Shown: in pieces, positions 7,892 through 17,800 of the stretch | Numbering within the stretch: the first letter of the stretch is position 1 | How the letters are laid out: each line of letters opens with the position of its first letter | NCBI RefSeq assembly: GCF_000756305.1 | Contig: NZ_JRFE01000029.1 | Coordinates: 1 to 48,599 of the forward strand | Reading direction: 5' to 3' | From: Myxosarcina sp. GI1 | GTDB taxonomy: Bacteria; Cyanobacteriota; Cyanobacteriia; Cyanobacteriales; Xenococcaceae | Length of the DNA: 48,599 bases | Program-made: the position numbers and the translations under genes | The notes under the pieces: model-generated | Databases searched by the model: none | What the model was told of the DNA's origin: nothing | What the model saw: only the letters and a program-made list of their open reading frames with translations

Positions 7892-9211
7892 ATGGTCGTA
7901 GAATTTAAAACCGCAGTTAAGTATCGCGAAACCTTTGTTCCAGGGCAAAGGGAAGCAATTATCGTTCTCCATAATCTTCTTGAAGCTGGAATTTTTAGTA
8001 AATATGTTTTATACGAAGGTAAGGACGAAGTTCGTATTGCTGGTGGGGAATTAGCGAAGGTAGTAGTTACTCAAGATAAGGTTTTACTCGACAATGCAGG
8101 AAAGTCTACTGTCGAACCCGTCAGCGATCCTTTAAAGCAGGTAGAGGCTTTATTAAATTCTGTGTCTATTGAAGACTGGACGGCTTATGGTTACACCGCT
8201 TTCGATCTGGCGCGTTTTTATTCTTCTTATTCTCAAGTTAGTTCGCAGCCATTATCTTATTTTGTAATCCCCGAAACCGAACTGCACTTTACTTCACAGG
8301 GAGTAAGAATCAAAACCACTCAGTCACTAGATTTTGTAAGAAGACAACTATTTATCGATACCCAGTTACCAGATTACCAAGCAGCAGCTTTTGACTTAGA
8401 TGGTAGCGATCGCAAAAACTATCAAAACTCTATTAGCAGTTTAATTGAAGCTATTAAGAACCAACGTTTGCATAAAGCAATTATTGCGCGATCGCTTAAG
8501 CTGGCTGGAGAACTAGATATTTTAGGAACTTATGTTTTAGCTGGCAAAACTAACAATTCTGCAAGGTCATATTGTTTCAATTTGGGCGATATAGGTGCAG
8601 TGGGTTTTAGTCCCGAAACTTTGATGGAAGTCGATCGCAATGGTTTTGTAATTACTAATCCTCTAGCGGGAACTAGACCTCGCGGTGTCAGTATCGACGA
8701 AGATATTCAATTCAACAACGAACTATTTACCGATGCCAAAGAAGTCAAAGAACACGCCCTTTCGGTGTGGTTAGCACAAGATGAAATTGCTGCGGTTTGC
8801 GTACCAGAAACGGTAAAGATTTTAAACTTTATGGAGGTCAAACAATATCGCTGCGTACAGCATCTATCCTCAAGAGTTGGCGGTCAACTAAAGACAGATA
8901 ATACTCTTTGGGATGCTTTAAAAGTATTGTTTCCAGGAATCACCGTATCGGGGATTAATAAAGAAAAAGCCCTGGAATGGATCGATCGCCTGGAAGAAGA
9001 ACCAAGAGGTATTTATGCTGGTGGAGTTGGTTGGGTAAATAGTCAGGGAGAAGCAGATATTGCGATCGCAATTCGTTCGGTATTTCAATATGGCGATTGC
9101 ATTCAACTCAATGCAGGGGCGGGTATTGTCGCCGAATCAGTGCCTGAAAATGAGTATATCGAGTCGGTTAATAAGATGAATACGATGTTGAATAATTTGG
9201 TGTTGAAGTAA
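7892..9211 (+). CDS. Salicylate synthase (MbtI/Irp9-type chorismate-utilising enzyme)
   Basis: This 439-residue protein matches the salicylate synthase family in length and motifs: DWTAYGYTAFDLARFYSSY, GFSPETLMEV, PLAGTRPRG, EHALSVWLAQDE, CVQHLSSRV and NAGAGIVAES. Lys195, Glu242, Thr261, His324, Arg395 and Lys428 fall at a constant offset of 10 from the MbtI active-site residues Lys205, Glu252, Thr271, His334, Arg405 and Lys438, as I recall them. Such enzymes turn chorismate into salicylate in one protein, via isochorismate and loss of pyruvate. No separate isochorismate pyruvate-lyase or EntA/EntB homolog is in the window, which supports salicylate over dihydroxybenzoate. A plain isochorismate synthase is the alternative. 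Confidence 0.88.
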   Translation: MVVEFKTAVKYRETFVPGQREAIIVLHNLLEAGIFSKYVLYEGKDEVRIAGGELAKVVVTQDKVLLDNAGKSTVEPVSDPLKQVEALLNSVSIEDWTAYGYTAFDLARFYSSYSQVSSQPLSYFVIPETELHFTSQGVRIKTTQSLDFVRRQLFIDTQLPDYQAAAFDLDGSDRKNYQNSISSLIEAIKNQRLHKAIIARSLKLAGELDILGTYVLAGKTNNSARSYCFNLGDIGAVGFSPETLMEVDRNGFVITNPLAGTRPRGVSIDEDIQFNNELFTDAKEVKEHALSVWLAQDEIAAVCVPETVKILNFMEVKQYRCVQHLSSRVGGQLKTDNTLWDALKVLFPGITVSGINKEKALEWIDRLEEEPRGIYAGGVGWVNSQGEADIAIAIRSVFQYGDCIQLNAGAGIVAESVPENEYIESVNKMNTMLNNLVLK

Positions 9212-9237
9212 AACATTAAACATTTAGCATGTGATAA

Positions 9238-9651
9238 ATGATAAATGAAATGACAATGTATGCAAAAGTACCCGTTCGTTTCCAGACTCCTAATAGTAGT
9301 TTGCAAGTAATAAAAATTCAGCCTTTTAAACAGCTTTTAGAAGGAAGAGAAAATTTTATTCAACAACACTATACAGATGTAGAACTTAACGTTAACTATA
9401 TTGGTGAAAGAAGAATTCAATATCTAGCGGGGCGTTGGGCTGCTAAAAGAGCAATTATCAATATTTTAGATAACGGACGCGAATTTTCTTATCTCGATCT
9501 TGAAATTCTACGATTATCTACAGGACAGCCTTCAGTAATTCTATTCGGTCAATGCCAAGCAATAGCAACAAGATTGGGGATTGCACAATGGTTAATAAGC
9601 ATCAGTCATACCACCACTCATGCCGTCGCTAGTGTAGTTGCAATAGTTTAG
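9238..9651 (+). CDS. AcpS-like protein lacking metal ligands (degenerate PPTase)
   Basis: This 137-residue protein has the AcpS fold pattern: ERRIQYLAGRWAAKRAIINIL, LRLSTGQPSVILFG, and a C-terminal SISHTTTHAVASVVA. However, the usual GxD near the N-terminus is replaced (QVIKIQPF), and the KEA glutamate is Arg71 (AAKRA). Both Mg2+ ligands of AcpS therefore appear lost, although the C-terminal strand is better kept than in the other AcpS-like gene at 5727. It may be a non-catalytic partner or carrier-binding protein, or a PPTase with altered metal binding. The first ATG is uncertain, since three in-frame ATGs lie within 20 bases. It follows the salicylate synthase by 26 bp. Confidence 0.75.
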   Translation: MINEMTMYAKVPVRFQTPNSSLQVIKIQPFKQLLEGRENFIQQHYTDVELNVNYIGERRIQYLAGRWAAKRAIINILDNGREFSYLDLEILRLSTGQPSVILFGQCQAIATRLGIAQWLISISHTTTHAVASVVAIV

Positions 9652-9766
9652 AGATTTCTCACATTGAGTCTGTGTGATGACTCAAAATAAAACTTTTTTC
9701 AGTTTCTATCTCTCCCAGTCCCCAAGTCCCCAAGTCTCCACATCAGTCATTTAAATCAAATAACTC
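9652..9766. repeat. Short intergenic spacer with CCCCAAGT repeats
   Basis: The 115-bp gap holds two adjacent CCCCAAGT units, with flanking decayed copies, near 9717-9738. This is a cyanobacterial short tandem repeat. No other signal was seen. Confidence 0.5.
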
Positions 9767-11320
9767 ATGTCCACACACTCCACAGCTATAGGTATCCATT
9801 CTTTAGCCGTTAGCTTTCCCAGCGTCATTCGCACTAACGATTATTGGCAGCAAAAATATCCTGATATGGTGCGTTCTCAACCCAGACGAAGAAGAAATCG
9901 TTCTGTTGTACCGAGTTCGGTAGATAACGGCTTCGATCTTTGGTCGCAGGAGGTTGCACCTTATTTATCAGATCCTTTTCGGGGGAGTGTCGAACGGCGT
10001 GTATTGGGAAATGAATCTACTTTAGAAGTTCAGTATCAGGCTGCGACGGAGGCGTTAACCGCAGCCAAACTGAATGTGGCGGAAGTGGATGTAGTAATGG
10101 TGACATCTCTGTTTGCCGATAATCTGGGCTTGGATAATACTACTCTATTGGCGCGAAAATTAGGTTTTAACTGTCCCGTCTGGAATCTAGAATCTACTTG
10201 TTCTAGTGCTTTAGTGGCATTGCAAAACGCTCGCGCTCTAATTCAAACGGGAGAATATAACAATGCTTTAGTTATTGTCTCTCACTTTGGCTCGAATACG
10301 GTACGAGAAACGGATACTCTAGCTTGGTCGATGGGAGATGGTGCGGGGGCTTTTGTAGTCGGTAAACTAAAACCAGATCGGGGTGTTTTGGCTAGTAAAG
10401 TAGTGTCTACTGCTAATACCTACGGGGCTTACCATCATCAATTAGAAATTGGCAGAGAAGGTAAACCGCGAATACTAACGCAAACGGGAGAAAACGCTAG
10501 CAGTTTAGCAGAAACAGCCGTAGATTGTGTTCGTACTTGCTGTCAAGAGGCTGCGCTTAAAGCGGGAGTAGATTTAGCAGAAATCGATTTTTTTGTATTT
10601 AATACCCCTACCGCTTGGTATGCTCATGTTTGTGCCAGGGCTTTAGGTATCGCACCAGAACGCACCCTCAATCTTTATCCTTATTATGGCAATATTGGGG
10701 TTGTCTTTCCTGTGGCTAATCTCTACCATGCTGTTAAGGAAGGAAAGATTAAAGAAAATAGTCTAGTTCTGGTATACACTAACGGCGCATCCGCTACCGC
10801 AGCAGCTACAGTTATGCGTTGGGGAGATGTCGCTTTAGGAAAAGCACCAGCAGCACCCAAGCATGAGTTGAGTTCGGAACTTACCCTTGAAGCAGCAAGG
10901 GGGCAGGGGGCGGGGTGCAGGGGAGATTCCACTACGCTTTTGAATGGTAAATCAGAAAAAGAGCGCGCTACACCAAAACTTTCTCAAGCGAAAATTTTAG
11001 CCGTTAAACCAGAACTAAGAGAAGAGTTAATTAAAAATTACTTAACTATATGGCTGGCTAATACCTTACAGGTTTTACCCAATGAAATTGATGCCTCTCA
11101 ACCCCTAACTATGTGGCTTGATTCATTGATGGCATTTTCCTTCAAAAGTCGCCTTGAAGCAGATTTGGAAATCAGAGTGCCAATAGAAAGCTTTTTTGGC
11201 GACAACAATTTAAATACCCTAACTCAACTAATCCTAGAAAAGTTAACTTTAAGCACTTTAGTAATTCCCGAATTGGTAAGTAACGACGAAGCATCAGAAC
11301 GGGAAATTTTGAGTTTATAA
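9767..11320 (+). CDS. KASIII-like ketosynthase/acyltransferase fused to a C-terminal ACP
   Basis: Residues 1-365 are a FabH/KASIII-type thiolase fold with the nucleophile Cys145 (ESTCSSALVAL) and Asn309 (YYGNIGVV) at FabH-like spacing. Where FabH has its catalytic His (HQAN), this protein has FNTPTAWYAH (residues 278-287), so decarboxylative condensation is doubtful. Residues about 415-500 form an ACP with Ser453 (WLDSLMAF). A G-rich low-complexity linker lies between the two (encoded at 10898-10925). KASIII relatives such as ChlB3 and CerJ act as acyltransferases onto or from carrier proteins. By analogy this one may relay the aryl starter. It is a separate ORF from the fatty-acid FabH, with no fab genes nearby. 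Confidence 0.82.
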   Translation: MSTHSTAIGIHSLAVSFPSVIRTNDYWQQKYPDMVRSQPRRRRNRSVVPSSVDNGFDLWSQEVAPYLSDPFRGSVERRVLGNESTLEVQYQAATEALTAAKLNVAEVDVVMVTSLFADNLGLDNTTLLARKLGFNCPVWNLESTCSSALVALQNARALIQTGEYNNALVIVSHFGSNTVRETDTLAWSMGDGAGAFVVGKLKPDRGVLASKVVSTANTYGAYHHQLEIGREGKPRILTQTGENASSLAETAVDCVRTCCQEAALKAGVDLAEIDFFVFNTPTAWYAHVCARALGIAPERTLNLYPYYGNIGVVFPVANLYHAVKEGKIKENSLVLVYTNGASATAAATVMRWGDVALGKAPAAPKHELSSELTLEAARGQGAGCRGDSTTLLNGKSEKERATPKLSQAKILAVKPELREELIKNYLTIWLANTLQVLPNEIDASQPLTMWLDSLMAFSFKSRLEADLEIRVPIESFFGDNNLNTLTQLILEKLTLSTLVIPELVSNDEASEREILSL

Positions 11321-11352
11321 ATCCAATAATTTTATAAAAACTAATTGCAACC

Positions 11353-14300
11353 ATGAATTTACTTTTACTGTTACGAACTCTTTTAGATAAAGGCGTAAAA
11401 TTAGCTGCTGATGGCGATTCCTTAGCCGTTGATGCCCCCAAAGGAGTTTTAAGCCCCGAACTAAAAAACTCTTTAATCGAGTATAAAGCGGAAATTTTAA
11501 AGTTATTGCGGCAAAATAAGAGCAATCCGACTGCTTTACCTACCATTGTTCCCGAATCAGATAAACGCTACGAACCTTTTCCTCTAACAGATATGCAGCA
11601 CGCCTTTTGGGTAGGTCGCAGTGGAGTGTTTGAGTTGGGTAATGTTGCCAATCACGGTTATTACGAAATTGAAGGCAAGAATTTAGATTTAGATCGGCTA
11701 AATACAACATTGCAAAGATTAATCGATCGCCATGATATGTTAAGAGCGATCGTCTTACCCGATGGAAGACAGCAGGTTTTAAAAACTGTTCCGACTTATG
11801 AAATCCCAGTTTTAGATTTACGAGATAAAGAAGAACCAGAAGTTAAAACAGAATTAGCAGCAATACGCGATCGCCTGTCCCATCAAGTTTTACCTACAGA
11901 TCGCTTTCCTTTATTTGAATTTCGCATCACTCTGTTAGATGAAACACGGTTTCGTTTGCACGTTAGTTACGACTTACAAATATTCGACGCTTGGAGTTTG
12001 TTTCGATTATTCGATGAGTGGTTTCAACTTTATGAAAATCCTCAGATAGAACTCGAACCTTTAACGATTTCCTTTCGCGATTACGTCTTAACCGAACAAA
12101 AGATCCAGCAGACAGAACTATACGAGCGATCGCGTGATTACTGGTTAAATCGCCTGGATAGCTTACCTCCTGCCCCCGACTTGCCTCTAGCAAAACGTCC
12201 TAGCGAACTGAAACAGCATCTCTGTAAGCGTTATGCAGGAAGATTAGAAAGCGATCGATGGCAGCAACTCAAACAACAAGCTACTCAAGCGGGTTTGACT
12301 CCTTCGGGTATATTACTAGCTGCGTTTACCGAAATTCTGACAATTTGGAGCAAAAGCCCAAAATTTACGATTAGTTTGGCTTTATTCAATCGTCTGCCTT
12401 TGCATCCACAAGTGAACGAGCTTTTAGGTGACTTTATTTCTGCCACTCTCTTAGAAGTAGATAATTCTCACCCCGAACCTTTCAACAAAAGAGCTTCCAG
12501 TCTGCAACAGCAACTATGGCAGGATTTAGAACATCGTTACTTTAGTGGCGTGAGGGTAACGCGAGAACTAGCGAAAAGAAAAGGTACTACCCCTAGTGCG
12601 ATACCGATTGTCTTTACCAGCACTCTCGGTTTAGAAAACCTGGGACAAGAAACCTCTACCTTCAGTCATTTTGGCAAACTGGTTTACGGCATTTCTCAAG
12701 CTTCTCAAGCCTGGATGGACGTGCAAGTATGGGAGGAAAAAGGCGCATTAACTTTCAATTGGGATGTAGTAGAAGAATTATTTCCTTCAGGAATGATTCA
12801 GGATATGTTTGAGGCTTACTGTCGATTGCTTGAAGTAATGTCTGCCCCCCTAGCCCCCCAATCTTGGGGGGAACGAATTAATCGTGAATTACTTTTAAAA
12901 CATCAATTAAAACAGCGATCGCATATTAACAATACGGCTGCACCGATTTCCGAGGAAATGCTACACACTCTATTTGCAGCGCAAGTAAATAAAAGCAAAG
13001 ATGAATATGCAGTAATTTCTTCTCAAGGTAATCTCACCTATCAAGAATTGTACGAGTGTTCAAATCAAGTAGCTCATAAACTGCGTTCCCTTGGCGTATC
13101 TCCCAACCAACTGGTAGCGGTGATGATGGAAAAAGGATGGGAACAAGTTGTAGCGGTAATGGGAATTTTAACTGCTGGTGCTGCTTATGTCCCTATCGAT
13201 CCTAATTTACCTGAAGAACGTAGGGATTATTTACTGCAAAATAGTCAAGTTAGCGTAGTTTTAACCCAATCTTGGTTCAAAGAAAAACTAACTAATTACC
13301 AAATATTGTGTCTGGAAGATGTAGCCGAGGAAAGCAAAGAAACCCTACAACCAATACAAACCCCTGACGATCTAGCTTACCTAGTTTATACCTCTGGTTC
13401 GACAGGTGTTCCTAAAGGGGTGATGATAAATCATCGCGGTGCGGTTAATACTATTCTCGATATCAATCGGAGGTTTAACGTAACTCCAAGCGATCGCGTT
13501 TTAGCCCTTTCTTCACTCAGTTTCGATCTGTCCGTTTACGATATTTTCGGAACTCTAGCTGCTGGCGGAACGATTGTTATTCCCGATAAACATAAAGAAC
13601 GAGATCCCGCACATTGGAATGACGCGATCGCGCAATACAAAGTTACCATTTGGAACTCCGTACCAGCCTTAATGCAGATAATGGTGGACTATGCAGCCGA
13701 AAACAACGTTGTTCTAGATAGTCTCCGTTTAGTTTTACTCAGTGGCGACTGGCTACCTCTTACTCTACCCCAACAAATTCAAACCCTAACTAAAGAAGCA
13801 AAAGTAATGAGCTTGGGAGGGGCAACAGAAGCCTCAATCTGGTCGATTTTATATCCTATCGAGAAAGTAGATCCAGCCTGGAAAAGCATTCCTTATGGTC
13901 GTCCGATGATCAATCAGCAATTCCACGTCATCGATCGCTTTTTAGAACCATGTCCTAATTGGGTTGCAGGAGAACTATATATCGGTGGTATCGGTTTGGC
14001 GATGGGTTACTGGCAAAATGAAGCCAAAACCGCAGCAAGTTTTATCGTTCATCCCCAAACGGGTGAGAGATTGTATCGCACGGGGGATTTAGGATGTTAC
14101 TTACCCGACGGTAATATTGAATTTCTGGGAAGAGAAGATTTTCAAGTCAAAATTGGCGGATATCGCATCGAATTAGGGGAAATCGAAGCAGTTTTAACTC
14201 AACATCCCGCAGTAGATAAAGCAGTAGTAGTAGTAGCAGGTAAAAACTCAAAAGAACAACGCCTCGTCGCTTATGCGGTAGTCAACGAAGAAATATCGTG

Positions 14301-14799
14301 TAACGAACTGCGCGGTTTTCTCAAAGAAAAACTGTCCGAATACATGATTCCCTCAGCCTTCATGTATCTAGAAAAATTACCCCTCTCCGCCAACGGCAAA
14401 ATCGATCGCAACGCACTTCCCAACCCAGAAATATTACTGCAAGAATTCGCCATCCCCTACACACCACCCCAAAACGCGATCGAAGAAACCCTTGTAAGCA
14501 TTTGGCAAACGGTACTGGACTTAGAACAAGTAGGAATCGACCATAACTTTTTTGAAATCGGCGGAAATTCTTTGTTAATCACTCAAGTTTATAGCAAGTT
14601 GAAAAATCAATCGGGAGACAACTTAGAAACTTTTTCCATAGTCGATCTCTTCAAATATCCCACCATTCGTTCTCTAGCCCAATATCTACAAACCCAAGAA
14701 AGCACAGCAGAATCAGAAAACCCAGAATTAATCGAACAAATCGCCGCAGGAAAAAACCGCCTCAGACAGAGATTGCATAAATCGAAATCTGTAAGTTAG
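11353..14799 (+). CDS. NRPS: docking - heterocyclisation - A(Cys) - PCP
   Basis: This 1148-residue protein has an N-terminal TubC-like docking domain (1-55) and a heterocyclisation domain (about 75-490). The Cyc motif DxxxxDxxS reads Asp207-LQIF-Asp212-AW-Ser215. The A domain runs from about 530 to 1000, and the PCP has Ser1073 (GGNSL). The specificity pocket read by alignment to GrsA (Asp725, Leu726, Tyr729 and onward) is DLYNLSLIW, the code known for cysteine in pyochelin/yersiniabactin-type synthetases. The module should condense salicyl with Cys and cyclise it to a hydroxyphenyl-thiazoline. A repeat fragment (12844-12874) is translated in the Cyc-A linker, and the stop codon lies inside another hairpin element. 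Confidence 0.93.
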   Translation: MNLLLLLRTLLDKGVKLAADGDSLAVDAPKGVLSPELKNSLIEYKAEILKLLRQNKSNPTALPTIVPESDKRYEPFPLTDMQHAFWVGRSGVFELGNVANHGYYEIEGKNLDLDRLNTTLQRLIDRHDMLRAIVLPDGRQQVLKTVPTYEIPVLDLRDKEEPEVKTELAAIRDRLSHQVLPTDRFPLFEFRITLLDETRFRLHVSYDLQIFDAWSLFRLFDEWFQLYENPQIELEPLTISFRDYVLTEQKIQQTELYERSRDYWLNRLDSLPPAPDLPLAKRPSELKQHLCKRYAGRLESDRWQQLKQQATQAGLTPSGILLAAFTEILTIWSKSPKFTISLALFNRLPLHPQVNELLGDFISATLLEVDNSHPEPFNKRASSLQQQLWQDLEHRYFSGVRVTRELAKRKGTTPSAIPIVFTSTLGLENLGQETSTFSHFGKLVYGISQASQAWMDVQVWEEKGALTFNWDVVEELFPSGMIQDMFEAYCRLLEVMSAPLAPQSWGERINRELLLKHQLKQRSHINNTAAPISEEMLHTLFAAQVNKSKDEYAVISSQGNLTYQELYECSNQVAHKLRSLGVSPNQLVAVMMEKGWEQVVAVMGILTAGAAYVPIDPNLPEERRDYLLQNSQVSVVLTQSWFKEKLTNYQILCLEDVAEESKETLQPIQTPDDLAYLVYTSGSTGVPKGVMINHRGAVNTILDINRRFNVTPSDRVLALSSLSFDLSVYDIFGTLAAGGTIVIPDKHKERDPAHWNDAIAQYKVTIWNSVPALMQIMVDYAAENNVVLDSLRLVLLSGDWLPLTLPQQIQTLTKEAKVMSLGGATEASIWSILYPIEKVDPAWKSIPYGRPMINQQFHVIDRFLEPCPNWVAGELYIGGIGLAMGYWQNEAKTAASFIVHPQTGERLYRTGDLGCYLPDGNIEFLGREDFQVKIGGYRIELGEIEAVLTQHPAVDKAVVVVAGKNSKEQRLVAYAVVNEEISCNELRGFLKEKLSEYMIPSAFMYLEKLPLSANGKIDRNALPNPEILLQEFAIPYTPPQNAIEETLVSIWQTVLDLEQVGIDHNFFEIGGNSLLITQVYSKLKNQSGDNLETFSIVDLFKYPTIRSLAQYLQTQESTAESENPELIEQIAAGKNRLRQRLHKSKSVS
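12844..12874 (+). repeat. Partial C-rich palindromic element inside the Cyc-A linker
   Basis: CCCCCC-TAG-CCCCCC followed by GGGGGG matches one end of the larger elements at 17645, 19697 and 28272, in the orientation of the 19697 copy. It is translated as APLAPQSWGERI, within a linker where added residues are likely tolerated. Confidence 0.75.
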
Positions 14800-14820
14800 G
14801 GCAATTTATGAATTGCCCCT
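14798..14820. repeat. Hairpin element overlapping the NRPS stop codon
   Basis: AGGGCAATT and AATTGCCCCT flank a TATG loop. The stop codon TAG (14797-14799) of the Cys NRPS lies in the left arm, so the present end of the protein was defined by, or runs into, this element. Confidence 0.65.
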
Positions 14821-14851
14821 ACGGAAACATAAACTTTACCAATAAACAAAA

Positions 14852-17800
14852 ATGACACGATCGACAACAGGCTTGGAAATAGCAATCATCGGACTATCGG
14901 GACGCTTTCCCAAAAGCAAAAATATCGAAGCCTTCTGGCAAAACCTGATCGACGGTAAAGAACTAACCTCAACCCTACCAGATACCACTACCGCAGGAGG
15001 CATTTTAGAAGATGTCGAACTGTTCGATGCTTCCTTCTTTGGCTTCAACCCTAGAGAAGCAGAAGCAATGGACCCCCAACACCGCTTATTTTTAGAATGC
15101 GCTTGGGAGGCTTTGGAAAATGCGGGTTATGACTCGGAACGAGAAACTAGACCGATTGGAGTCTATGCAGGAGTTGGTATCAGTACCTATTTACTCTATA
15201 ACCTCAGTCACGAAATAATTAAATCTAGAGGTTTCGTTCCCACCCTAATAGGAGTCGATAAAGACTACCTACCCACCCGCGTATCCTATAAATTAAACCT
15301 CACAGGTCCCAGCGTTAGCGTCGGTACGGCTTGCTCTAGCTCTTTAGTCGCAGTGCATTTAGCCTGTCAAAGCTTACTCAGTGGAGAATGCGACATGGCT
15401 TTAGCTGCTGGCGTGGCGGTGAAAGTACCCCAAACAGAGGAAATTTTATCTCCAGGGCAAATTGTCTCGCCCGATGGTAAATGTCGAGCCTTTGCTGCCT
15501 CGGCAAATGGCACTCTTGGCGGTAACGGAATTGGGGTTGTAGTTTTAAAACGCTTAGAAGATGCGATCGCCGATCGCGATTATATTTACGGAACTATTAA
15601 AGGTTCGGCAATTAATAACGATGGTGCGCTCAAAGTTGGCTACACCGCACCGAGTCAGGAAGGACAGGCTAAGGTAATTCGTTCGGCGCAAATTATGGCG
15701 GAAGTAGAGCCAGAAAGCATATCTTATATTGAGGCACACGGTACGGGAACTACTTTAGGCGATCCGATTGAAATTGCTGCTTTGACTCAGGCTTTTCAGT
15801 CTAGTACGAATAAAACAGGTTATTGTGCGATCGGTTCGGTAAAAACCAACGTCGGACATTTAGATGCTGCTGCGGGAATTACAGGTTTAATTAAAACCGC
15901 TCTGGCACTCGATCGCCAAGTAATACCACCCAGTCTCAATTTCGATGCACCCAATCCTGAAATAGATTTTAAAAATAGCCCGTTTTACGTCAATACCGAA
16001 TTAAAAAAATGGCAAACCAACGGTAAACTGCGTCGCGCTGCTGTTAGTTCTTTTGGGTTTGGCGGTACGAATGCTCACGTAATTTTAGAAGAAGCACCTT
16101 TAAAAAGTCAAAAGTCAAAAGTCAGAAGTCAAAAGAAATTTTGGCAATTATTAATTCTGTCCGCCAAAACCAGTTTGGCATTAGAAACTGCTACGAGTAA
16201 TTTAATTGATTATCTAGAACAGCATCCAAAAACGAACCTCGCTGATATCGCTTATACCTTACAAGTTGGTCGTCGGATGTTTAGTCATCGTCGTCTGGTT
16301 GTCACTGAAAACGTCGAAGATGCAGTTAAAGCCCTAAGATCGCCCGAACGAATTTTAACTCAACATCAAGAAGCCAAAAATCGCCTCGTAGTGTTTATGT
16401 TTACGGGGCAGGGTTCGCAATACGTCAATATGGCGCGGGAACTATACGAAACCGAACCTGTATTTCGTCAGCAGTGCGATCGCTGTTTTGCCTTACTGCA
16501 ATCTCAATCGGGATTAGATTTAAAAGCTTATTTATACCCACAAGCAGATACAGAACAAGCAGCACAGCAGTTGCAGCAGACGGCGATCGCTCAACCAGCT
16601 ATCTTTGTTATTGAATACGCCTTAGCCAAATTATGGATATCTTGGGGCATAAAACCCGTAGCTGCGATCGGTCATAGTATTGGGGAATATGTCGCTGCAA
16701 CCATAGCAGGGGTATTTTCTCTGGAAGATGCTTTAACTTTGGTAACTGTACGGGGTCAATTAATGCAGCAACTACCATCGGGGAGTATGTTAGCGATTCC
16801 TCTATCGGAAGTGGAAATACAGCCTTTATTAAATGAAAATATTTTTTTAGCGGTAATTAACGGTAAATCGAACTGCGTAGTTTCGGGAACAAATGAGGCG
16901 ATCGCAGCATTACAAGATCGATTAACAAATGAGGGGATTGATTGTCGTCTTCTTCATACTTCTCATGCTTTCCATTCCGCAATGATGGAACCAATTTTAA
17001 AACCATTTGGCGATCGCGTTTCTCAAATTAAGCTCAATCCCCCTCAAATCCCCTATGTTTCTAACGTTACGGGTACTTGGATTACTGCCGAAGAAGCAAC
17101 TAATCCCGATTACTGGACGACTCATCTACGGCAAACGGTACGCTTTGCAGAAGGCTTACAGGAATTATTCAAGCGATCGGACTCTATTTTATTAGAAGTA
17201 GGCGCGGGTAGAACGTTAAGTAAATTAGCCAAACAGCATCCAGATAAACCACCCCAACAGGTAGTATTAAATTCCCTTCGTCATCCTCAAGAACAACAGT
17301 CTGATGTCAGGTTTTTGTTGAACACATTAGGACAGCTTTGGCTGGCGGGAGTAAAAACAGATTGGTTGGGTTTTTATAACGGAGAAAAATTAAACCGCAT
17401 TCCTTTACCGACTTATCCTTTTGAACGTCAACGTTATTGGATCGAACCTTCTATTAATATCAGTTCGGGTTGGAAGACGAAAAGTCTGGCAGAGGAGGAG
17501 TCTGGCAGAGGAGGAGACTGGGAGAAAGATAATTCTATTCAAAAAACTGCTAAAATTTGGGATTCTTTAAACAAAGCTGGTAAAAAACAAGATATCGCCG
17601 ACTGGTTTTATGTTCCTTCTTGGAAACGTTCGGTATTACCTATAAGCCCCCTAAATCCCCCAAAAATGGGGGACTTTGAAAACCATTCCCCCCAAACTTG
17701 GGGGGCTAGGGGGGCAAAATCCGAATCTTGGTTAGTATTCGTCGATGAATTAGGTTTGGGTAAGCAGATTTTAAAACAGTTAGAGATCGCAGGGCAAAAG

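Noticed and set aside
7892-9211. Menaquinone/phylloquinone MenF or a 2,3-dihydroxybenzoate pathway
   Set aside because: The protein has salicylate-synthase spacing and motifs. No MenD/EntB/EntA-type genes are in the window, and the thiazoline-type Cyc-A(Cys) module follows.
9767-11320. Housekeeping FabH
   Set aside because: The fused C-terminal ACP, the missing HQAN motif and the cluster context all argue against a fatty-acid role.
16103-16130. CRISPR array
   Set aside because: The units are 7 bp without spacers, a simple tandem repeat within a coding region.
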